Assembly (NCBI GenBank): GCA_949126835.1
Contig: OX421497.1
Location: 14,107,132-14,171,131, forward strand
DNA: 64,000 bases
DNA from: Anisus vortex
Taxonomy: Eukaryota; Mollusca; Gastropoda; Planorbidae
Reading direction: 5' to 3'
Shown here: positions 34,770-49,200 of the stretch, piece by piece
How the letters are laid out: each line of letters starts with the position of its first letter
How positions within the stretch are numbered: the stretch's first letter is position 1
Notes under the pieces: model-generated
Database searches by the model: none
The model's input: only the letters and a program-made list of their open reading frames with translations
What the model was told of the DNA's origin: nothing
Made by a program: the position numbers and the translations under genes

Positions 34770-37700
34770 GTAACTTATTATTCTTCATCCTTACCGTATT
34801 ATTATCATGTATTTTAATTAGGCCTAGGCGGCCTAGGCTAATTAATTGTAATAGTAATAGCAAAAGCCTTAGCCTATAGCCAGTATAGGCCTAATCAGCT
34901 AATCATGTCAAATGAATTATAATCCTAGACTAAGAGAATACCCCCCTCACCCATGCATGTCCCTGCCTCTTGTTATATCCACATTAAATATAAATGGGCC
35001 TTGAAAAAGCAGTTACAAAGTCTCTACCTATAATACTATATAATAGGCTACGAATTGAATTGTGAACAATAAAATCAATAACAGGAGAAAAGACTGAGAA
35101 GAATAAAAAGTCTTTTTATCTATCAGTATTAGCTATCAAAACATGAAAATTTATTAATAGTAAACGTAGACTCTAGCCTGTCTTTTCACTAACAGATGTT
35201 GAACAAAAGCTATACGACCAATTTTCTAAGGTAGGTAATCATTTAGCCTACTTCAAAAAACACAAAATTTGGTTCCAATAAAAATATTTCAAATATTGGA
35301 TTCGCTCAAAACAGTCTGTGAAATGCCTTGCTAAAACTAATTCTAGTCTTAGATATTGTGTTGGCTTTTTTTCAAATACCAATTTGTAAATTAACAATTA
35401 ACTTGAATATTCAGCTTATGGGGCAAGGTGGCTGAGTGGCAGCGCGTTCGACTGACAATCTGAAGGTTCTGGGTTTGAATCCTGGTGCAGGCTAGGATAT
35501 TTTTCCGGACTTGAGGTTGCCCTGAGTCTACCCAGCTCTGATGTATACCTGACACTAGTTGGGGTAAAGTAAAGGCGGCTGGGCATTGTGCTGGCCACAC
35601 ATCCCCTTGTATGCCATGGCCATAGAAACTGGTGAACACTGCTTCACCAGACCTATGATCAGTTTGGTCGGAAGGGTACTTTACTTTATTCAGCATATCC
35701 TTTTGATGTGCGCATCCCTTCAATACTTCAATTGGCATATATCTTTGATTCATGAAGTTGAATCGCAAACGCTGGATAAAATTTTTTAGATATTATAAAT
35801 GTGTTGTTGCTTTATTTTTACTGTTAAATAAATGTTTTATTAATTTCTACTATGCACAACATTTTCTAATGTGTTAAAATGCAACTCTATGTCCGCTGTA
35901 CTTTTACTGCAGAAATATTATTTTTCTTCCTCCACTTGTGTTGTTGGTAACTAATCCTTTTGAAACTGTCAATTTTTTTTTTAAAGTTTAAAGAAAATTA
36001 CAATTTTGATATAATGATATATGGCTAAATAAATCCCTCAAGATTATATGGAACTCCAAAGAGCTGCCTGGAGCAGAAACTTGGAGAACGACTATAGCCA
36101 CCACCGGCAAAGTCCAAACCTATTCACACACAGCTGCCTCAAAAGGATACTCCAGATCTGCAGGCCTGACACCATAAACATCACCGAACTTTGGCAAAGA
36201 ACTTGCCAATGTCTTATTGAAGAAGCCATCAGAAAGAAAAGGTTCGGTTGGATAGCCCCCCCCCCCATCCCCTACACAACCATCCAAGCAATGTCACCAA
36301 GCAAGCACTAAAGTGGAACCCCCAAGGCATGCGGAAAAGAGGCCTCCTAAGAAATACCTGGCGATGTGACCTTGAGGCAGGTAACACAAAGATGGGGTAC
36401 AACTGGACCCAATTAGAGAGAATGGCTCAGGGGAGAGGGCTTGGGAGATCTGTGGTTGGTGGCCCATATTCCGGCTGGGGTGACGGGTAATGATGATCAT
36501 GAATAAATCCAATCTGTGGGAAAATTTGGAAAAAAAAATGATGGGTTGGTGTAAACTATCTTTTCAACAGATAAGCTGGAGGATGGCACTTCCACTGGCT
36601 TGCATATATGCATTAGTTTCTCTGATTAACATTGTCATCATCTTCAAATGCACAGCCTAAACTGAAATCTTTTATAGGGACATACAAAAACTATTCCGAT
36701 GTGCAACAAGAGAATATAATTGCAGCCATTGCAAAGAAAGCTCATTTCAGAAAATATCAGTATTATCAGTTATCAAGACTCTTAAATAATTTGATATCAT
36801 TGGTAGACCCAGTATATCAGCCTTTGTGTCACCAGACAATGATGTCTAAAATGACAACACTGAAAAAGGAGTTAACGAAAGAAATGTCAGCACATATTCA
36901 GATGCACATGTGAAAGACATAGCAGTTACCACTGATATCAGGACCAGTGTAACCAATGAAATATATATGAGTTTCCCTGCATCCTACATTGACTGAACTA
37001 TGAAGACTTACATTCTTGCAACTATTCCAATGAATGACTGTCACACTCAAGCCATCATTGCTGAAAAAATTTAAAAGTACCATTTTTACCAGAGTCCATG
37101 ACAATCCTTCCAATGTTATAACATTATAACATATAATTGGCACCCATGCTGACAAAAGCATCCGGCTTCCAAATGTGTATTTCTGTTGCATCATGTTTAG
37201 TTAAAAAATTTTCACATAGCCAGATGGCTGTAGCAGAGCAAATGAAAAGACAGAAGTCCATGGATAAGGAGAAGACACCACTTCAATTTGTTCAGTACTC
37301 ACTGGAACAGTGCCTATGACATGTCTGAATGGATCTCAAAACTGAGATGGTCAGACATAGAAGTACTATGTGACAGAAACGTGGTGAAACGGAACGATGC
37401 CGATGCCAAAACATTGGACATGAAAGACGGACATACTCCTATGAACTACTCCTTGTCTTGAAATTGTCAACTTGAAAGCATTACAGATTGTAAGTTTTGT
37501 CATGTCTGCAGAAAGTCAACTATCAACCTCTTATGTTTATCCAATATAATGGGGTCTTGTAAAAAAACCAGACAGTCAAGAAGGAGATTCTAAAATTCTT
37601 TGGGATTATACCCATTAACTTCCCAGGGCTACAACATAAAACAATTTCCAATTTAAGGCAAATAACTCTTGCTGACTAAATAATGGGCTACACAAAAATT

Positions 37701-40700
37701 AAATTATTCTGCTTAAATATGTTTTAATAAAATTTAAATAAAGTTTATCTTGTACAAAAATGAATTCCCATTTATTTAATATCAAATGTATTTGTGTGGT
37801 TAATTTATGCAGAAAAAAAAACATTAAGAAATGGGGCTAGACTTAGGCAAGTGTCTAGTCCTAAGCCTAGTGATTTTTTTATGTATCCTGATTTTATTTA
37901 GGTATACAAACAATTATTGTTGCATTTACACTGTGTTTAATCACTAATACATGTTTGTAATATCTCCTGAATATCCCTTTTAGTTCTTTCGTTATTATTG
38001 TTTTTTTTTAAAATATAATAATATAAATATAGGCCTAACAGTTATCTAAAAAAGGCCTATATTTTGTTCTGCAAGTACTACAAGCTTACAAAAATCAATA
38101 GAATTAGTAAACACACATAAATTTTGTTTCTGTAAAAAGAAAACTTTATTTGTATTTTCTGTTTAACATAGTGATACAAAAGATTGTTTTTTGACTATAG
38201 TATATAAAGGATGATGCAGGACAAAACACTAGCAGGCAACACTTGGGGATAGGGGAAGCTAGTGGTCAAGCTAGATCTAGCCCATAATATTTCACAACGT
38301 TTTGGCATAAACCTTAAGTAAACAGAAACAAATGAATTTGTTGTTGCTGCAGTCCTCAAATCCCATGTATAAACATCTTCTTGGATTTGACAACAACTTC
38401 AAGAAACTGACATAATAAGAAATGTTTGCCAACTCATCAGACAGAAGCCAGTCCCCATGGAAAATGACTTGATTAGTTGTGATGGTCCCTCCTCTGAATG
38501 GTTCATTTTTATTTCTGCTGGGGCACTACCACCGTTGGAGGAATCTGAATTTGAAAACTATCTAAAAAAACATGGTTGACAACTTCAACCAGTGTTAGAC
38601 TGGTGGAAACTAATGAGTAATGAGCCACTTTTTCCGAAAACAGTCAATTTGTCCAGGAAGCTCTCTTGTGTTCCGCGCTTGGTAAATCACAATAAAATTG
38701 ATCATCATTTCTTTTTGTTTTGTTTTTTTACGCACACTTCTAGTTACAATAGTTTTATCAGCCAAGTTTTTTGTATTCATTGATTTTTGTATAATTTCAA
38801 AGGCTATCTGCACTTGACCTATATAGAGCTGGTTCAGTATTGATTTTTATATTGTGATGTTTACTTCAAGCTATTTATCCAAAGGCAATATTTATATTGA
38901 TTTGAATGTGTTGTTGTTTTTTTTAACTGGAATTTTTGTTTTTATACTCCAATATTTTATTATACTCATATTTTTTTACAGATATTTTGTTCAGCTTTGG
39001 TAAAGCCGCTACAAAGACAGTGGCAGACACTGCAAGTAAAATAAAACATACAGTGGAGGAGAAGGTTTGTGATGCTTAAATAGACTGAACTCTTTCTGTG
39101 CCAGGGGAGTTTCCGTATACATGCCAGGACATTTATGGCAGCTATGATCTTTTTTTTTGGGTGCTCTTATTTATTTATGAACTTCAAATAACTTTCTTTT
39201 TTTTTTGCAAATTTTATATGAAATTAGACAGGGAACAATAACAAATATAATAAGAAGAAATAAAATTACAATAAAGTTATATTATAAGATCAAATTTTTG
39301 TTTGCAAAAAATGAAACACCAAAATTTATCAGACAACAATATATCTTGTGTTCCTGATATTCTGCTAGGAACCCCCGAAAGTATATCTTTTTATGATCAG
39401 AATACCAAAATTTTTTTTTTAATATTCCCTTACAGAGTTATGTGCAATTTTGTAATAATATTAGTGCCAACCAGAGAACAAGGCTCCTTCACATTTATAT
39501 ATAGTTTAATTAAGCCTCGGCCTAAGAAAACAAATGTTGAAATATTTAATTACAAAATAATTTTTTTTCACCTGAATCAGGTTTAAATGATTCAAAGTTA
39601 TCATCCAATGATTAAAAAAAGAAAAAAATGGGAATATGATAGCAAAAGTCCAGAGTTGCAGCTACAACTCCGTTTTAACTCTGATTTGAGACTAGGTAGA
39701 AATCAGTTAGGACCCAATTATTAAGCCTTTATTTAACAATTCAAAATACCACAGGTTGATTACACTGTTTAATTATTCACTTACAATAGTGAGAATAAAA
39801 ATTGCTGAAGATAAAATACAGACATTCATACACTGGAAACATTCCTGTGTTGGATCTTGTGAACTTTGATTCCCTACATCAGACAAGCCTTTGAGGATTG
39901 CCTGACTGTTGTTAGGTATCTGTCAGAGCTGGGTAGACTCATGGACATCGTCCATTCCTGGGAAGAAACCCTGGTGCTTAACCGGGGTTCAAGCCTGAAA
40001 TTGTTAATATGTCAATCTTAAGGATACTTCCCCTAGACTTCATTGTTCCATTTCAATGTTCCATAGAAGTATGAAGTGTAACCCTTTCAGATCAATTTGA
40101 TCTATAGAGGAAGTGAAGCAGCTTTAATTAACAAGTTTCTGTGGCCACGGCATATAAGGGAATTGTGTATCCAGCACAACGCCCACCCTCCATATTTACC
40201 CCTCAACTACTGTCAGGGACTCACGGACACCCTCAGACTCAGAGCTTCCAGATCAGACAAATAATCCTGGCCTTCACCAAAACTTGAGCCTTGGACCTAA
40301 TGTACACCAGTCCATCATACTGATCAGACAAATAATCCTGGCCTTCACCAAAACTTGAGCCTGGGACCTAATGTACGCCAGTCCATCATACTGATGCTAG
40401 ATCACTGCCTCCCCTCCCCCCCCAATTAAGTGGCTAGTCTCTGTTAATGTTGATGGCAGTTGTGTGTTAATTTTTTTTTTTTTCTTGAACCAGACTTTAC
40501 TTGGTGACTTCACAAGGGAACAAGACAAGTTTGTTGAGGAGAAAAGAGAAAAAGTCAAACAACAAGAGGCAGCGGTGGCCCCTTGGGTGGGTTATGGTGA
40601 TGAAGAGACTCTGAAAACTGAAATCTTGGCTTTGTCTCAGGTGAGATACGATCTGTTGGACGAATGTATAGTTTTTATTCTAATCTAGCAGCCATCTGGA

Positions 40701-43700
40701 CTTTTGCCCTTTGGCCTGAGGGACAGGTAAAGAATATACACACTTTCTAAAGCTGTTCTTTATCCATTAATAAAGAATTTATAGTTTTTGTGAATTCTCA
40801 ATTTTATTTTTTTGCTCAATCTTATAACATTTTGAAAAACTCTCTTTTGAATTTTAGTATATATAATTGTAGTTAATGAATGCCAATAATAGCTGTGTAG
40901 AAAAATCTAAAAATCAACAAATTAAGGAATAAAAACAAATATTTTTGGCTAATTTATAAAGAAATCAATAGATGTGTTTAAAGGAGCTATGTGGCCATTT
41001 TTTGTGTGAACTGTACATCTTCCGACTAGTTCTCAAGAAGAAGAAGTCAAATAATATCAATCCTCTGCTCCGATCTCTGCACTGGTTACCCATCAACAAT
41101 TGGATCTCATATAAGCTGGCTTCTCTCTGTTATAAGTGCCTGAATAACTGTGCCCCGGATTATCTTCGCTCTTGTATGGAGCTCTACACCCAGTCCCGCT
41201 CACTTCGTTCGGCTTCTGACGCGCTCACTCTGCGGATCCCTCGTGTGAGGCTAGTGTCCGCTGGTGAACGTTCATTTTCCTACGCAGGACCATCTGCTTG
41301 GAATCACCTCCCATTACAGCTTCGCCAGAGCCCTAGCTATGACACCTTCAGGAGCCGGCTGAAGACTCACCTATTTCGTCAGCAGAATTAGCGTATTACT
41401 ACATATTTCGTTGTCTGTCTGTATTCTGTATTACTGTCGTCTGCGCATAGAACTGTCACCAACGGGATATGCGCTATATAAGCACCGTTATTATTTATTT
41501 ATTTATTTATTCTGTGTAGACAGTATATAGTTGAAATAGATTTGAAACTACAACTAAAAAAACAATATAAACATTTTACAGCATTATGGTGACGGTGGGA
41601 TCGTGATTATCATTAGTATACACCAACTCAATTCCTCGTGACAAGAAAAACAACTTTAATCCAGTAAAAGGATATAATAAAATGGCCCAAAAATAAACCT
41701 AGCAAACACTGCAAACAGCAATATAACTATTCCACAGCAACAAAGGAAACATAGCAATACCCAAACAGAGAAACACCAATAGCCCAGGCTCTCTTCAAGG
41801 ATTCCACACACACACCGCCCCTGACCAAATTGTTACACACAGTCACAGACAAAATCGTTCCACGCTTCACTTCATTCGCATGCTCTCTGTCCACATTAAC
41901 AACAAACTGGTCTAGTCACTCACACAGATAAACACTCCTACCCGAACATCACTCACTCCTTCCTCAATTACAACCTGTCACCACAACCATAGTCAAGTTA
42001 AAATGTTATTGCAGAGCATATCAAAACACTTGAAGTACAAATATATGTCAGTGCACCATGTACTCTTTTAATACTAATTCATAAATATTTTTTTTCGAAA
42101 ATAGTTGAAACAGAATTCAATAATAAATCAACATTGAGATATTTCTATACAATGCCAGTTTTCTCTATTTTGTTAATGCATTCATTTGTTTTTATACTCT
42201 CTTGTGAACTATAATGGCTAGCATGACTGCCTTTTTGCTTCAGGACAAACGTAACTTTGTCAGGAATCCTCCATCTGGGGTCCAGTTTCAGTTTGATTTC
42301 AGCAGCTCCTACCCCGTGGCATTAGCAACCTTACAGGAAGATCCCAACTTACAGAAAATGAGATTTGACCTCGTGCCTAAACAGTAAGATTAATTTCTAT
42401 CATTTCTAGAATAGCCATTTAAAATTCTATAGGGATCGGCAGCAGAGTGCAGAACATTTCTATTCTGAAGGTCTTAGTTTCAAATCTGGATTTTAAAAAA
42501 ACAGTGATTATTTCCCCTGGATTGAATGGTGTCCCTTAGTCCATGAAGCAGTGATGGTGTATCTGGCATTTCATAGAGAGAAAAAAAGATGGCTGGAATA
42601 GTCCTGGCCACGGCAACACCTCTACCCCCAAAAATCAATTTTAATCATTTTTATTGTTTGAAAACGGTGAGATGAATGAACGGAGAATAGTGTTTATTTA
42701 AAATGTGGAGATGAATGAACGGAGAATAGTGTTCATTTAAAATGTGGAGATGAATGAACTGAGAATAGTGTTCATTTAAAATGTGCACCATAAAGTGTTG
42801 ATGGTGGACATAAAGAACATAACATTGTCTTAGGTTCTCAAAACTGATTTTAATTTTTCAAGCTATTGGTTGTTTTTTTTATGTTTAATAGAAACACAAA
42901 ATGATTCTAAGAGCTTTGATACCAATTTTATGACTGTATGTTAATTTTTAAGAAAGTTATGAAATATTGAAATTTTACAAGTGGGTTACCATTATCCACC
43001 TCACAAAGTCCTATTTTTAGAAGTCATTATCTCAAAAAGTATATTAGCTATGGCTAAGTTGCTTTGTTTATAAACAGAAACGTTTGTAAAGAAGAGACCC
43101 AATTTTTTTCGTGAATGTGGTGCATTTGAAAAATATAAAAATAATCGATGTAAAAATCATTTTTCATACCTTTTTTTCAAGGGAGACAAAAACCGCAGAT
43201 CTATTTAAAAAAAATCACAAAAAATTAATTACATAATTTTAGTAGAAGCTAATGTTATATATCAAATTGAAGGAAATTCAATGCTCTATAGATTCCTACT
43301 AAATTGGCACTGTTTCAAATTATCAAAATTTAATTATTTTTATTGAAACAAAGTGTTTTTGCAAAAATTTTCATTTTTTAGCCATTTATAAATATTTGCG
43401 AAAATTTAACAAATCTTTGTAAATGTAAAAGTATTGCATCAATTTGAAGTTCATTTAATGTACACAACTTTTAGAGTAAAAAATGTTACAAAATGTACTG
43501 TATAAGTAGTTATACAAACAATGGTTGACACTCATGTACTTGAAAGTAAAACAAACAAAAGCAGTTTTTATATAGTGTAAGACTCGAGCATTAAACATTA
43601 AATAAGGCAAGCTAGTACATTATTTAATAATACACATTTTAAGGTAACAGTTATGCATGTTTTATTTTTAAGAGAAAGATTTCAAATGTTAATTAAAGGT

Positions 43701-46208
43701 TTAAAATAACAACCATTGACTATTGTTTAGGTTAAAACCATTTAAAGAGGTACGATTCTACCCTATGTTCCCCTCCTCAACCCTACTATTTTGTTTTTAT
43801 TTGGTCTAGATCAGAATACAGAGGGTAGGCCTATATGCATATAGGCCACGAAGTTGGCAATGCAGTAAAATCTATGATTTTAATGGCAGGCTGTTGATGA
43901 ATGAATGAGTATAAACGCATGAAAATTTATAAATAAAGTGTATAAAGTCACTTTATTGAGACCCCCTTCCCTCCCACATTCCAACAACTGTAAATTTTGT
44001 CAACCCAGTTTTCTGTATTTTGTGGACATAATTAATATACGACCCCCTATGTAGACTATTTGAATATGACTGATTGTTATTTGACTTTTTCCTAGGCAAT
44101 ACATAGAAATTCACAAACATAATAAATATATATAATAACCGTCAATAAATGTATAACAAATCGGGGGTATACAATAAACTTTTAAGTTCAGGCTAAATCT
44201 GATAATCTTATTACAATTATTATTATTAGGCCTACGCATGACAAACCATTAGTTAATAAATGTTTAAAAAATGACTTAGCCCTACCGATAAATTATTAAA
44301 CATATGCCATGGTAGAAATATTTTTCAAGTGCAGATATAAAAATAGTATTGTATTATTCTAAAGAGTAAAATATGTCTTTTATTACCCACATTAGATTTG
44401 TCGGAGTATGCCTCATAGCTATTGCATTTTGTAGGCCTTATGAGTGTAGACTAGACAATATTTGTGTACATGTAATTGCTGAAAATAGCTTCGCTTCTAC
44501 AAAAACTAAATAAAATACTGTCTGTTTCAATTTCAATGTTATTATAAGTGTGTAAAACTACTTCATTTTATACGTAATTTGTTTAATTCATAATACTTTC
44601 CATAGCTTCGCTAGTCCAACAAAGGTCAAATTTACTATTGTTTACATTGACAACAAATGGAAGATCCCAGCTGCATGTCAAATTACGTATTATAATATTA
44701 TTTCCTGGAAATAAAAAGTATTAATTCAATATCTTTAGCATATCTACTTTAAAATAAATGTAATTTTAGTTTATTTTATGACAAGAAAAAAAGTAGCATT
44801 ATGCTTAAACTTAATAGGGGTTTGGAGACTCGAGAACAAGTGATTTAAGGTGGTTAATCTAAAACAATTTTATTAAAATAATATAAATATAATAATATTT
44901 ACATACATTTTTTTATATAAACTTTATTGTATATTATTAATCTATGATATTGAATAGTTTTACTTAACTACTAAAGTGATAAAATCCGATACGAGGCCTT
45001 TATTGGTAACGACCCTACAAATAGCGGAGATCGCGGCGGACATGTTTTTACACGGTAAACACTATTTCATAGGGTTTATCTTGCGCGTTGGGCAAAATGG
45101 GCCATAATATATAGACTAATAATTCTTTCAGATTTTTACAGGAAAATGGACTAGCTTTTCGGTGGTGTTTGTAAAAAAATCTTTAAAAATTAACAATTTT
45201 TCTTGGATAATTTAAATATTAAAAATGTTTAACATAAACAATCAATTTTAAATACATATGGTGATAAAGACCATTTATTCCTGTACAATCGAGTGAAAAA
45301 ATTATCTTTCTATCATGAATGGTCGATTTTGCCTAGACGATTTAGTACGAGAAGTGTCAAAAACTTACTAACGCGCAAAAAACGGAAGCCAGTTTTGAGT
45401 ACCCAATTGTATTGTTAAAAGGCTAATCCTAATGCATAATAAAAAGCATTTAAAAGGATGAAAAAAAAACCTTAGTTTTGAAGGGGTAAATTTTTATCTG
45501 CATAAAAAAGGTGGCTTTATATAAATTTTAATTACTGGTATGTAATAATTATGGACTTCTTTTTTTTTAATGCCATTTTAACAGTTATGTAAATAGTGTG
45601 TGAGTCATATATCATTAAATGACTACTTCATCATACTAATTGTTATGCTTGTTAAATGTTGTGAATGTATAAAGTAAGATACATTTTTTTGTTTCATTCA
45701 GCCCATGAAATGCTCACATCATCTTGTTTTATGTTTGTTTAAAACAGAGTCAACGAAGAAACATTCTGGAGGAACTACTTTTACAGGGTTTCCCTGATCA
45801 GACAGTCCAGTCAGCTGACCTCCTCCCTTGCCCAGCAGTCAGGTCAGTCAGAGTTTGCAGTGCACATTTGTCTTACTTCTGTCATGTTGCATGATCAATA
45901 GAAGTTTTGGATTAAAGTTATGCCCCTTTGTTTTTTACTGTTGGTGAAATGCTGTGTGGGTTGTTTGACAAAATGTGGATTTACTTATCGATAAAAGATG
46001 TTAGAAGGCAGTTCAGCAACTTTCACTCTGTTAACTCCAACAAGATCTTTTTAAAATATATTTTAACCCGCACAACCTCGCTGTGACGAATGGAAACGAA
46101 TCGGTCGTCACATAGGCCGAATTTTATAACTGCCAATGTTTATAACAAATGTATTAGCATCACAACCTTGTATGGATTAGGAATATATGTACATTATTTT
46201 GATTAAGC

Positions 46209-46244
<36 letters not shown>

Positions 46245-49200
46245 TTAGAAATATAAATGTTGTTGGTAACCTTCCCGTGTCACCTTTTCCACCCTCGACG
46301 TGGTTATCCTCCCTTACCTGTTAAGATAGGAATCATCTCCCTCCAACTTTGAATGGCGTACGAATTTAACGACCAGTGTCCAGATTGCAATTAAGGGTCA
46401 CATAGTCTCGTGAATATCGCGCCCTCTCGCCCCCCCCCCTTTTCCACCTTCCTGGGTGACCATATATTTCCTACCTTATCTTGTCACTGTTTCAGGAAAT
46501 ATAATTCCAGTTGATATCATTTTTTCTGATCGCCAACGGTGGACATTGACATTTTTATGCATAGCTCTGGCCTTCTGCAAATGGCCCATAATTGGGCGAC
46601 TTTCTAAGGCCAGGGAGATCCCTCTGTTGATCTCAAAATTTAGTACCAGATGTCAAACCATTGGTATAGTTTACACTCCCCCTCTTCATGTCCGCTATAT
46701 AAGTTGAAACTGTTCGCTGTAAATTTAGTCCTAGCGCCAGTCTCATAAGAAGACACACTTTCATTTTAGTTAGAAGTCAGATCTAACTATTGTAAATATT
46801 GTTCTACTCAGATTGTTTGATCCACCATTTTATATGCCAGTTTAGTCACGAAGTTTTGCATTTTGTTGATGAATTGCCTGCATCTGCTAATAGTTTACCT
46901 TCATCATTGTATTATTATTGCTAGCCATTTTCCGCTACCATTGAATAAAGTCATACAGTTTTCTCTCATAAGACAACAGCGTTGGTTACTGTTTGGTTAG
47001 AACGTGACATTGTTTGTTAGACTTAGACGTTTACGAAGCCACGTCTAAGGAAAGGTGTCAAATATAAATTTGCAAAAGTACAGTAGAGGCTGCCATCCGA
47101 CTTCAAAAGATACCTCCAGACCAACGAAGCCAAGGGTGTGAGTTGAAACCTCCACCACACGTGTAACCGAGTCGAATCCACAACTACCGGGTTACATAAT
47201 TGGGGGCTCGTCCGGGATTCGAACCTGGGCACCATTTGAAGCAGTCCAGCTTGATTGTATTTTTGCTGGGGGCTCTTATTCACCTCTAACAGAAAAGCCA
47301 CTGTCCTGACAACCCGGTGAAAACCTGTATCAACCCCTACACAAACACTGCCTGTCTCCTGAAGAAAGTCAACTAGACCTACCCTGCACATTTCATTGAA
47401 CATTGCTTGTTACCTGAAGAGTGTCAACTGCCAACCAGACAACCCTGTAGACAACCCTTTGCCACACGTTTATCCACCTGACACCATAGATCAGCTTCAA
47501 CGCCGCCGTGAGACAACACAGCTAATAGTTACCGAAGTCCACAAGACAGAATTAAAAACATTCTAACATTCTAGTGACATTAGTGAATAGTGTATAAGTG
47601 TGTGTGTGTGTTAGTGATATGGATTTCTGTAATTCAAATTAGGAAGGCTGAAGGGTAAGTGATCCTTTTACTTTTGTTATATCATTGGCAATTTAGCATA
47701 ATTTAGAAGTTAGAATATCATGGCCGATATTGTAAGCATTAAACGTGTTGCTAGAGAAGAAGCTGAGGCCGCTAACCTCACTGGTAATGAGATGTTAGAA
47801 TATATTAAGCAACAGGTCGCTGAGTTTAGGGAGGCAGAAAAGTTAAAAATTGAGTCCGAAAATGAAAAGTTAAAAATTGAATCAAAAAAAGAAAAGTTAA
47901 AAATTGAATCAGAAAAAGAAAAGTTAAAAATTGAATCAGAAAAAGAAAAGTTAAAAATTGAATCAGAAAAAGAAAAGTTAAAAATTGAATCAGAAAAAGA
48001 AAAGTTAAAAATTGAATCAGAAAAAGAAAAGTTAAAAATTTTACTTTTGCATGCCTTTATCTGTTTTGATTTTTCTATATTTACTATTGAGATATGTAAA
48101 CTACTGTAGATTGTTAAATTTATGTACATCTATTTCCCTACTACCCCTGCACTTCCCATGCAGTTGTAGGTTCGCAATACATATTGAGTCTTATAATTAG
48201 TCCTATTAGATTTCGTTACATGCGTAGCGAAATCTCAAAAGAGGGGAGATATGTGACGCTCGTCACATTTATTTTTAAACTAAGGAATTCGATGTTTGAA
48301 GATTTTAAAATTATAGGTCGAGATTTTACGGTCTCCTTGACCCTCTAGGTGGTGTAAGATAACTGAGATTGGAGGCCCAACCTCAATGCCCCTCCCTTTC
48401 CTTCCCCTCCAGCCCTTGGATCTTTTATTGTGTTTAGAAGTGACATTGTCCTTTCAGATACTCAGTAAAGAAACCAATACAATAGCCCTGTCATTGTTCA
48501 GTTTTGAGATAAGACCACACCCAGAGACTAAACTGACCCATTCATTTCCTACTGCACCAGTCCTTCCCCTTTTTCCTGGCAGGTTTATGACATAATTGCC
48601 ATGTAAAGTGACCACGGTTATAGATTTCGGATAGTGTCAAATGCCCAGAAAGGGTCCCCTCCACAATTATAGTTTGGAAACTCAGTCTGTTATTGTTAGG
48701 CTGGCCATTGATATTCTCTCCCCCCCATCTAGTGTCTTTAAGGAAACTGTTCAATGTTGGCCAATCAAACGGTCCTGTTTAGTCACGTGTTCGGGATGTC
48801 CAACCAGAATTATTCGAGATATAAAATAGGACATTTACACTGAAAGTTCTTCAGTGCATCTGAGAGACTCCATATAGGAAACATCTCTCGGTATTGGTGC
48901 GGGGAGGTGGTACCCTGCTAGTATAGCCAGTCTAGTTTAATTTCACTAAGTATTTCCACTATTTTCACCTGCACAACTTAGTGATTTCGTTTGCATTTGT
49001 TACATCAGATCATCCGATATTTGACATTAGTACTTTTGTTTTCAATCAATAAACTGGAGATATATGTAATTCATCACAAGTTATTAACTGTCTTATAGTT
49101 CTATTAGTCTATGTGTTCTGTGTGGCTGATGATATATTAAAGAAAGTAGCAATATATTCCTAATCCATACAAGGTTGTGATGCTAATACATTTGTTATAA

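Noticed and set aside
35420..35492. Functional tRNA gene
   Set aside because: Box A and B are present, but the acceptor stem does not close and a SINE body follows directly.
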